The notes under the pieces are model-generated. The model was not told where the DNA came from. It made no database searches and saw only the letters and a list, made by a program, of their open reading frames with translations. 6,860 bases of DNA from Gemmatimonadota bacterium (GTDB lineage Bacteria; Orphanbacterota; Orphanbacteria; Orphanbacterales; Orphanbacteraceae), in the NCBI GenBank assembly GCA_013002425.1, contig JABDJQ010000496.1:1-6860 (forward strand), in the 5' to 3' direction. Below are positions 1 through 5,882 of this stretch, piece by piece. Both the position numbers and the translations under genes were made by a program. The first letter of the stretch is position 1. Every line of letters begins with the position of its first letter.

Positions 1-2688
1 GATATCGACATCGCGACCACGCCATCGGTCGACAGGAACAGCGCGCTTCTGATCGCGCAGAACGACATCAACTTCGGCGCTCCGACGGACCGCCTCTATT
101 ATGAAGAGCTCGTGATCCTGCCCGTTCGCGAAGAAGACGGCGAAGAGCGAGCGCTGCGGTACAAGCTGGCGTGGCGCTTCGACCTCGACGTCATGAACCC
201 GCTCGGCAACTGGGTGACTTATGTCGACGCGCAGAACGGCGAGATTCTCTGGCGCTACAACATGATCCATACGCTCGACATCACGGGCAACACGCAGGGC
301 GACGCGCACATCTACGTCGGCGGCTGCGATCCGAACACGCCCGCGACGGTGATGTCGCATCAGGACGTGGTCGTGACCGGTGTCGGAACGGCGACCAGTG
401 ACGCGAACGGCGATTTCACTCTCCCCTACGGCGGTACGGACGACCGCGCGTTCACGACGAGCTTCGACGGCCCGTGGATCGCGATCGATCGCTGGACAGG
501 CGCGGGCGCGGACGGTTCGCAGGCCGGCACGATCACGCCGGGCACGCCGCTCACGATCGACTGGGATGACACGAATTCGATCGCCTCGGAGCGCGACTTG
601 TTCCATCACATCAACCTGCAGCACGACTGGCTGCTCGACCTCGACCCCACGTTCACGGCAATGGACTATCAGGCGCCGTGCGTGGTCGAACGCACCGACG
701 GCTTCTGCCCCGGGAACGCGTGGTACTCGTTCGGCGACCGCAGCATCAACTTCTGCGAAGAGAGCGCGACCTACGGCAACACGGGCCAGCTCGCGGACGT
801 CGGCTATCACGAATACGGCCACGGCATCACCGACCAGGTGTACACGAGCACGTCGCAGCCGCGTTCTTCGCTCCACGAGGGGAACAGCGATATCGCCGCG
901 AACCTGCTGACGCGCGAAAGCATCATCGGACTCGGCTTCTTCACCGGGAACTGCGTTTCGGGGATTCGAAACTCGGACAACACGCTCCAGTATCCGGGCG
1001 ACTGGTCGGACTCGCACACGGGCGGACAGATCATCGCCGGATTCCTGTGGGATTCGTGGCAGGAGCTGCAGAACACGCTGCCGCAGGCCGAAGCCGACAG
1101 CATTGCGGCGCTCGGCTGGCACTTCGCGCGCCGCCTCGGGCTTCCCCAGACCGAAGAGGACCAGGTTCTCTGGACCTTCATGGCGGTCGACAACGACGGC
1201 GACCTGACGAACGGCGTTCCGAACTACGCCGCGTGGTGCGTCGGCGCGTCGAATCACAACTTCTCGTGTCCGGTGATCGTAACGCCGGTTTCGATCGTGC
1301 ATACGCCCGTGACGGAACACCTGAACGAGACGCTTCCGATCGACATCACGGCCACGATCACGAGTGACGTGGCGATCAACGTGGGTGCGACGGAAGTCTT
1401 TTATCGCGTGGACGGCGGATCGTACACGAGCGTGGGCGTCACGGCGAACGGCGGCGACAGCTACACGGGCCAGATTCCGGCGCAGCCGATCGGCTCGTTC
1501 GTCGACTATTACATTTATGCGGAAGACGTGAACGCGGCAAGCACGACCGAACCGTCGCTCGCGCCGACGAACTACCACAGCTTCCTGGTCGGCACGTTCG
1601 TCTGTTCGATTGCGGACGACTTCGAATCGCCGTCGGGATGGGTGGTCAACGCCGACTCGACCGACGACGCGACGACGGGCTTCTGGGAGCTCGGCGATCC
1701 GGAAGGCACGACCAACGGCGGTGCGCTGCAGCCCGAAGACGACCACACGGTCGCCGGCACAGACTGCTGGGCGACGCAGCTCGCGGCCGGCGCGAGCGGG
1801 GGCACGTTCGACATCGACGGCGGCAAGACGTCGCTCTACTCGCCGGTCTACGATCTTTCCGCCAACACGATCTCGATCGTGTCGTACTGGCGCTGGTACA
1901 CCAACAACCTCGGCGCCTCGCCCGGCGCGGACGTCTGGCAGGTCTCCGTGAACGACGGCGGCGGCTGGGTCGATCTCGAGAACACGACCGCGAGCGCGAA
2001 CAGCTGGACGGAGCACACGTTCCTGCTGAACGACTTCATCTCGCTCACGAGCACGGTGCAGTTCCGCTTCATCGCGAGCGACGAAGGCGACGGTTCGCTG
2101 GTCGAAGCCGCCCTCGACGATTTCTCGATCTGTTCGGCGTCGGCGCCCGCAGTGAGCGGTTCGAACTCGACCGTGAGCGCGAACACGGGGCTCTTCATCA
2201 GCCCGGACGGCAACGGCGACTCGACGCTCACGATCACGGTTACGGCACGCGACGGCGCGAACAACCCGATGACGGGAATCGCGGCGGGCGACGTTACCGT
2301 GGACATCGTCGGAACGTCGAGCGTGGGCGAAGCGATTCGCTTCTGCGCGTCGGGAACGAACACGGCGTCGTTCGCTTCGACGGCGGCCACGGACGTGAAC
2401 GGGGAAACGGTGATTCAGATCGCGAACATCGCCGGATGCGGCAACCTCGCGATTACGGCTACTGTGTCGTCGGTCGCGCTGGCGGCGGGAACGAACTCGT
2501 TCATCACGTCGCCCGACCTGAACGGCGACAACATGACGAACTTCATGGATACATTCATCTACCTGCCGGAACTGAACGCCGGTACGGGAACGTGCGGTAA
2601 CTTCGATCGCGATCCCGCGAACGATGTGAACTTCTTCGACACGCTGAAGTATCTGCCGCTCCTGTTCAACAACGCGCAGTGCCCGTAG
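1..2688 (+). CDS. Secreted thermolysin/fungalysin-like zinc metalloprotease with C-terminal dockerin-like module (5' partial)
   Basis: Frame 1 is open from the first base, so the true start and signal peptide lie upstream; the GTG at 112 falls inside the propeptide. About 895 residues are visible. Order: end of an FTP/PepSY-type propeptide (about 1-276, with a W-x-T-Y-V-D-A-x-x-G-E-I-L core); peptidase domain (about 277-1270) with HEYGH at 808-822 (zinc ligands and catalytic Glu), a third zinc ligand Glu at 877-879 in HEGNSDI (compare NEAISDI of thermolysin), and His at 1015-1017 in SHTGGQI, matching thermolysin His231; an Ig/Fn3-like domain (about 1273-1593); an MAM/jelly-roll-like domain (about 1600-2142); a Big-1-like domain (about 2146-2502); and a dockerin-like tail (2512-2685). 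All catalytic residues are present, so it is probably an active extracellular endopeptidase. It has 14 Cys, which suggests disulfides outside the cytoplasm. Membership of M36 rather than M4 is not settled; HEXXH-18-E spacing is closer to thermolysin. The gene runs into the cohesin gene. Confidence 0.88.
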   Translation, partial: DIDIATTPSVDRNSALLIAQNDINFGAPTDRLYYEELVILPVREEDGEERALRYKLAWRFDLDVMNPLGNWVTYVDAQNGEILWRYNMIHTLDITGNTQGDAHIYVGGCDPNTPATVMSHQDVVVTGVGTATSDANGDFTLPYGGTDDRAFTTSFDGPWIAIDRWTGAGADGSQAGTITPGTPLTIDWDDTNSIASERDLFHHINLQHDWLLDLDPTFTAMDYQAPCVVERTDGFCPGNAWYSFGDRSINFCEESATYGNTGQLADVGYHEYGHGITDQVYTSTSQPRSSLHEGNSDIAANLLTRESIIGLGFFTGNCVSGIRNSDNTLQYPGDWSDSHTGGQIIAGFLWDSWQELQNTLPQAEADSIAALGWHFARRLGLPQTEEDQVLWTFMAVDNDGDLTNGVPNYAAWCVGASNHNFSCPVIVTPVSIVHTPVTEHLNETLPIDITATITSDVAINVGATEVFYRVDGGSYTSVGVTANGGDSYTGQIPAQPIGSFVDYYIYAEDVNAASTTEPSLAPTNYHSFLVGTFVCSIADDFESPSGWVVNADSTDDATTGFWELGDPEGTTNGGALQPEDDHTVAGTDCWATQLAAGASGGTFDIDGGKTSLYSPVYDLSANTISIVSYWRWYTNNLGASPGADVWQVSVNDGGGWVDLENTTASANSWTEHTFLLNDFISLTSTVQFRFIASDEGDGSLVEAALDDFSICSASAPAVSGSNSTVSANTGLFISPDGNGDSTLTITVTARDGANNPMTGIAAGDVTVDIVGTSSVGEAIRFCASGTNTASFASTAATDVNGETVIQIANIAGCGNLAITATVSSVALAAGTNSFITSPDLNGDNMTNFMDTFIYLPELNAGTGTCGNFDRDPANDVNFFDTLKYLPLLFNNAQCP
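2512..2685 (+). other. Dockerin-like duplicated calcium-loop module (C-terminus of the metalloprotease)
   Basis: Two related segments end the protease. The first loop is DLNGDNMTNFMD (2515-2550), fitting the D-x-N-x-D-x3-N-x2-D dockerin/EF-hand calcium loop, followed by TFIYLPEL. The second is DRDPANDVNFFD (2605-2640), followed by TLKYLPLL; its position 5 is Ala where Asp/Asn is usual. The repeats share N-F-(M/F)-D-T-x-x-Y-L-P, so they are an internal duplication, as in type I dockerins. Cys residues at 2593-2595 and 2680-2682 bracket the second repeat and could form a disulfide. In known systems dockerins bind cohesins in a calcium-dependent way. Hydrophobic residues at loop positions 10-11 and the Pro in each helix are atypical, so a more general EF-hand-like module remains possible. 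Confidence 0.72.
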
Positions 2689-2692
2689 GAGG
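2687..2692 (+). promoter_or_regulatory. Strong ribosome binding site for the cohesin gene
   Basis: AGGAGG overlaps the last two bases of the protease TAG stop and sits 5 nt before the ATG at 2698. This fixes the start of the cohesin gene and suggests translational coupling with, or at least co-transcription from, the protease gene. Confidence 0.85.
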
Positions 2693-2697
2693 ACATC

Positions 2698-3474
2698 ATG
2701 AAATATACGAAGATCACAATACTCGCCTGTCTCACGGTCCTCGCCGGGACCGCCTTCGCGGGCTCCAACAGCGCGGCGCGTCCGTTCGTAACCGCAGGCA
2801 CGCCCGGTGAGGCGGCGCTCAAGTTCGAACGCGGCGCCACGATGACCGTGCGGATCGGGGCGGCGGATCTTGCCGCCGTGCAGGCCGTTCACTTCGATCT
2901 CGCGTACGACACGGACGCGCTCGAGTTCGTCGGCTTCGAAGCCGGCGACCTCTTCGACGACCCGCTCGTGCTCGGTCCTTTCGTGCGCACGGACAAGAAG
3001 GTCGTCGACATCACGATCGCCACGAGCGCCGGCCCGCGCGCCGTGGATCGTGCCGAAGCCGGCACCGTGACGTTCCGCGTTCTCGACCCGGCCCGTACCG
3101 ACGTGGCTCTCGTTTCGTTCCAGACCGGGGACGAAAACTGGAAGCCCGACACGCAGGTGAGCGCCGAGAATCCGGTCACGCTGAAGACGATTCCGGCGCG
3201 CACGGCGCTTCTCGCGAACGTGCCGAATCCCTTTAACCCGACAACCACGATTCGCTACCAGCTCGCGAACACGGCCCCGGTCCGCATCGACATCTACGAT
3301 GTGTCCGGCCGCCACGTGAAGCGTCTGGTCGACGAAACGCGGGAAGCGGGATCGCATACGGCCGAATGGCGCGGCGTCGACGAAAGCGGCAGCGCGGTCT
3401 CTTCGGGCGTCTATTTCTATCGTTTCGAAGGCGACGGCGCCCGCGTTTCGCGGCGCATGACGCTGATTCGCTAG
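2698..3474 (+). CDS. Secreted cohesin-domain protein with FlgD-like C-terminal sorting/anchor tail
   Basis: 258 residues. The start is set by a perfect AGGAGG 5 nt upstream. Residues 1-21 form a signal peptide (Lys-containing n-region, hydrophobic core, TAFA cleavage site before GSNS). Residues about 35-165 look like a cohesin: a beta-sandwich pattern with FDLAYDTDALEFVGFEAGD around 66-84 (the Y-D-x-x-x-L-E-x-x...G-D signature), then V-D-I-T-I-A and A-G-T-V-T-F-R-V strands. Residues about 171-258 are a FlgD Ig-like/type IX-like tail with PNPFNPTTTIRYQL, IDIYDVSGRHVKRLV, W-R-G, SGVYFYR and a terminal RMTLIR. Such tails direct export or attachment in FCB-type bacteria. Only one cohesin is present, so it would be a monovalent anchor rather than a multi-enzyme scaffold. 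Its obvious candidate partner is the dockerin-like end of the protease encoded 9 bp upstream. The binding itself is inferred. Confidence 0.87.
   Translation: MKYTKITILACLTVLAGTAFAGSNSAARPFVTAGTPGEAALKFERGATMTVRIGAADLAAVQAVHFDLAYDTDALEFVGFEAGDLFDDPLVLGPFVRTDKKVVDITIATSAGPRAVDRAEAGTVTFRVLDPARTDVALVSFQTGDENWKPDTQVSAENPVTLKTIPARTALLANVPNPFNPTTTIRYQLANTAPVRIDIYDVSGRHVKRLVDETREAGSHTAEWRGVDESGSAVSSGVYFYRFEGDGARVSRRMTLIR
2800..3192 (+). other. Cohesin-like domain
   Basis: Residues about 35-165 of the small secreted protein. Alternating hydrophobic strands and the AVHFDLAYDTDALEF segment followed by an acidic G-D-L-F-D-D turn match the cohesin pattern (strand, Y-D-x-x-x-L, then P/A-G-D). The size of about 130 residues is close to the usual 140. 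Cohesin-like folds without dockerin partners exist, so the fold call is firmer than the binding call. Confidence 0.78.
3208..3471 (+). other. FlgD Ig-like / type IX-like C-terminal sorting domain
   Basis: Residues about 171-258 carry the hallmark order PNPFNP, T-T-I-R-Y-Q-L, V-R-I-D-I-Y-D-V-S-G-R, an A-G-x-H segment with a W-R-G strand, SGVYFYR and a basic end (RRMTLIR). This family (FlgD_ig and Por-secretion-tail types) ends many secreted proteins in FCB and candidate-phylum genomes. Whether a true type IX secretion system handles it here cannot be seen from the window. Confidence 0.85.
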
Positions 3475-3526
3475 AGTCTTTGCCGCGCTCCGCGCAGGCA
3501 CGCGACCGAAACCCGTTCGGATCGCA

Positions 3527-3557
3527 GGGGTGTGTCTTCGGGCACACCCCTTTTTTT
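3527..3557 (+). terminator. Intrinsic terminator of the protease-cohesin unit
   Basis: A 10-bp stem (GGGGTGTGTC at 3527-3536 pairing with GGCACACCCC at 3541-3550, one G-U wobble) closes a C(UUCG)G tetraloop, an unusually stable loop, and is followed directly by seven T (3551-3557). There is no T-run on the other side, so it works for + strand transcripts only. It separates the secreted-protein genes from the selD fusion. Confidence 0.95.
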
Positions 3558-3559
3558 GT

Positions 3560-3565
3560 TAGACT
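3560..3565 (+). promoter_or_regulatory. Possible -10 element (TAGACT) for the selD fusion
   Basis: TAGACT matches TATAAT at four of six positions, including the key T1, A2 and T6. It ends 7 nt before the ATG at 3573, so transcription would begin at or next to the start codon (leaderless). No good -35 is seen, because that region falls inside the terminator hairpin. A new promoter is needed somewhere after the terminator, but this assignment is tentative. Confidence 0.3.
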
Positions 3566-3572
3566 GAGCGGC

Positions 3573-5882
3573 ATGCGCAACGAGAAGAAAAGCAAAGAGC
3601 TCGTGCTGGTCGGGGGCGGCCATGCGCACGTGCAGGTCTTGAAGTCGCTGGCGATGAAGGGGCCGCGCGCGCTCCGGATCACGCTCGTGTCGGACGGCCC
3701 CACGGCATATTACTCGGGCATGCTCCCCGGCGCTCTCGCGGGCCTTTACACCGCCGGCGAAACCGAGGCGGATCTCGTGCGGCTGTCGCGATGGGCGGGT
3801 GTTCGTTTCGTGCAGGGGCGCGTGACAGGACTCGATCGCGCCGCGCGCCTCGTGCAGATCGAAGGTCGCCCGCCTCTCCGGTACGATCTGCTCTCTCTCG
3901 ACATCGGCTCGGTAACGCGCGGGGCGGATCTTCCGGGCGTTCGCGAACACGCGATCCTGACGCGCCCGATCGGGCTGCTCCTCGAAAAGGTGGAAACGTT
4001 CGAACGGAATTTCACGAATCGCGATGCGATCCGCATTGCCGTGGTCGGCGCGGGCGCGGCGGGTGTGGAACTCGCGTTCGCGATGCGCGCGCGCTTCGGG
4101 AAGAAGATCGCGGACACCACCGTCACGCTGATCGACCGCGGCGAGCAGGTGCTCCCCGATCAGCCGGCGTCCGTCCGCAAAGCGATCGAACGCGCGCTCG
4201 ATTCGCGCGGCATCGCCGTCCGCCTCGGCGCCGTGATCGAACGCGTCACGGCAACCGAAATCGAATGCGCGGCAGGCGCTCCCGTCCCGCACGATCTGAT
4301 CCTCTGGGCGACCGGGGGCGGCGCCCAGCCCGCGCAGAACGCGTTCGACCTCGCGCAGGATCCCCGCGGCTTCATTCGCGTGAAGAAGACGCTGCAGTCG
4401 ATCGACGACGACACCGTTTTCGCCGCCGGCGACATGATCCATATCGACGAACATCCCGATGTCCCGAAAGCCGGCGTCTACGCCGTGCGCCAGGGCCCGA
4501 TTCTCACTGCGAACCTCGCGGCCATGACGACAGGCGGCCCGCTCCGCGCGTACGAACCGCAGGCCGGATTTCTGGCGCTCCTCATGACCGGCGACGGTTC
4601 CGCCGTCGGCAGCTACAAGGGATTCGCGCCGCGCGGACGGTGGGTCTGGAAGTGGAAGGACTGGATCGATCGCAAATGGATGCAGAAATTCGACCCCGCG
4701 AAACTCGGCCCCTCTCCCGTCATGATGCGCGCGAAAGAGGCCGCCGCGGAAGAGACGCCGGGTGAGGATGACGCCATGCGGTGCGCGGGGTGCGGCTCGA
4801 AGGTGAGCGGGCTTCTGCTCGAAGACACGCTCCGCGAACTCGCGATTCCCCCGAATCCGCGTGTGCTGCGCGGGCTCGACTCCCCCGACGACGCGGCGGT
4901 CGTTCGCATTCCCGCAGGGTTCGCGACGGTGCAGACCGTCGACTCGTTCCGCGCGTTCGTCGACGACCCGTATCTCATGGGGCGCATCGCGACGCTGCAC
5001 GCGGCTTCGGATCTCTTCGCGATGGGCGCCAAGCCCGACACGGCACTCGCGAACGTGACGATTCCATTCGCGAGCGACGAACTCATGCGCCAGGACTTCA
5101 GGCTCGTGATGTCCGGAATCGTGGAGGAACTGAACCGCATGGGCGCGACGCTCGTCGGCGGCCACACGACCGAGGGAAGCGAGATCACGGTCGGCGTGTC
5201 GATGACGGGTCTGATCGACGAGGCGCGCGTCGCGACCAAAGGGGGCGCCCGCCCCGGCGACGCGCTGATCCTCACGGGCGCGGTCGGCACGGGCGTGCTC
5301 TGGGCGGCCGACATGCGCGCGGAAGCGCCGGGGCGCGCGATCGAAGGCGCGATCGCATCGATGCTGCAGTCGAACGAAGCGGCCGCCGGCGTGCTCGCGG
5401 ACGGCACGGCGCACGCGCTCACGGACGTCACCGGCTTCGGCCTGCTCGGGCACCTGGCGGAGATGCTCGAGGCGAGCCGGAGTGCTGACGCAGGCCGCGG
5501 TACGGATGCGGACGGAGGCGTCGGGGCGCGGATCATCGGGGCGGCGATTCCGGTGCTCGAGGGCGCGCGCATGGCGGCGCTCCGCGGCACGAAGAGCACG
5601 ATCGACCCCGCGAACCGGGAACGCGTACTGGCGCGCTGGAGCGTGGTCGGAGGAACGGAACCGCTCGGCACGCTGCTCTTCGATCCACAGACGTCGGGCG
5701 GCCTTCTCGCGGCCGTCGACGAAAGCGACGCCGCGCGTGTCGTCGAGAAACTGAAGTCGGTCGGTTACGAGTCGGCGTGCGTGATCGGCAGCATCACGAA
5801 ACGGGAGGGCGTCATCGAGGTCGAATCACAGAAGGGCGCCGCGCGGAATCAGCCCGCAACGCCCGCCCGCGTCCCCGCCTGA
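3573..5882 (+). CDS. selD: FAD/NAD(P)H-dependent oxidoreductase fused to selenide, water dikinase (SelD)
   Basis: 769 residues. The frame is open further upstream, but that part translates the terminator; the ATG at 3573 precedes the first FAD-binding strand by nine residues. Residues 1-390 are an NDH-2-like pyridine nucleotide-disulfide oxidoreductase: VLVGGGHAHV (11-20, FAD), AVVGAGAAGVELAFA (156-170, NAD(P)H) and VFAAGD (282-287, FAD). After an acidic linker (about 388-401), residues 402-750 are SelD, which makes selenophosphate from selenide and ATP. Catalytic Cys407 and Lys410 lie in CAGCGSK, equivalent to E. coli Cys17 and Lys20; E. coli Cys19 is Ser here. Metal-binding Asp equivalents are 440, 457, 480 and 618. 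Also present are GGHTTEG (529-535), TDVTGFGLLGHLAEM (617-631) and DPQTSGGLL (704-712). The fusion is known in other bacteria and some eukaryotes; the oxidoreductase may generate or recycle selenide, but its substrate is unproven. A cytoplasmic location is likely. The C-terminus overlaps the convergent haem gene. Confidence 0.95.
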   Translation: MRNEKKSKELVLVGGGHAHVQVLKSLAMKGPRALRITLVSDGPTAYYSGMLPGALAGLYTAGETEADLVRLSRWAGVRFVQGRVTGLDRAARLVQIEGRPPLRYDLLSLDIGSVTRGADLPGVREHAILTRPIGLLLEKVETFERNFTNRDAIRIAVVGAGAAGVELAFAMRARFGKKIADTTVTLIDRGEQVLPDQPASVRKAIERALDSRGIAVRLGAVIERVTATEIECAAGAPVPHDLILWATGGGAQPAQNAFDLAQDPRGFIRVKKTLQSIDDDTVFAAGDMIHIDEHPDVPKAGVYAVRQGPILTANLAAMTTGGPLRAYEPQAGFLALLMTGDGSAVGSYKGFAPRGRWVWKWKDWIDRKWMQKFDPAKLGPSPVMMRAKEAAAEETPGEDDAMRCAGCGSKVSGLLLEDTLRELAIPPNPRVLRGLDSPDDAAVVRIPAGFATVQTVDSFRAFVDDPYLMGRIATLHAASDLFAMGAKPDTALANVTIPFASDELMRQDFRLVMSGIVEELNRMGATLVGGHTTEGSEITVGVSMTGLIDEARVATKGGARPGDALILTGAVGTGVLWAADMRAEAPGRAIEGAIASMLQSNEAAAGVLADGTAHALTDVTGFGLLGHLAEMLEASRSADAGRGTDADGGVGARIIGAAIPVLEGARMAALRGTKSTIDPANRERVLARWSVVGGTEPLGTLLFDPQTSGGLLAAVDESDAARVVEKLKSVGYESACVIGSITKREGVIEVESQKGAARNQPATPARVPA
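5849..5882. other. Convergent 3' overlap of the selD fusion and hemY genes
   Basis: The two genes share 34 bp, ending in opposite directions with a TGA at each edge. TCAGCC (5849-5854) and GGCTGA (5883-5888) form a 6-bp inverted repeat around the overlap with a 28-nt loop. It lacks a T-run, so no convincing terminator for either gene is visible here. Confidence 0.85.

Larger units (their letters stand above)
3475..3572 (+). other. Only non-coding gap: terminator plus possible promoter
   Basis: This 98-bp stretch separates the cohesin gene from the selD fusion. Positions 3475-3526 show no recognisable element. Positions 3527-3557 form an intrinsic terminator, and 3558-3572 is a short AT-richer leader with only a weak GAG as a possible Shine-Dalgarno sequence. 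Confidence 0.8.

Noticed and set aside
112..114. GTG as the start of the protease gene
   Set aside because: The frame is open to base 1 and the upstream residues continue the propeptide; a start here would remove the signal peptide and much of the propeptide.
1638..2600. 320-codon + strand frame inside the protease gene
   Set aside because: Very Arg-rich, without motifs, and overlaps the well-supported protease frame entirely; a GC-driven shadow.
2719..2730. Lipobox-like ILAC in the cohesin protein signal
   Set aside because: Cys at residue 11 comes too early, the hydrophobic core continues after it, and a good TAFA cleavage site follows; an ordinary signal peptide fits better.
3366..3572. 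Upstream in-frame extension of the selD fusion
   Set aside because: It would translate the end of the cohesin gene and the terminator hairpin, and the extra residues show no homology-like pattern. The ATG at 3573 fits the flavoprotein N-terminus.
3471..5453. 660-codon open frame on the - strand opposite the selD fusion
   Set aside because: The product is dominated by Arg, His, Ala and Glu with no recognisable motif, as expected of an antisense frame in high-GC DNA. It runs through the terminator and lies opposite a fully conserved gene.
4613..5671. 352-codon - strand frame opposite SelD
   Set aside because: Ser/Ala/Pro/Arg-rich without motifs, and it mirrors conserved SelD codons.
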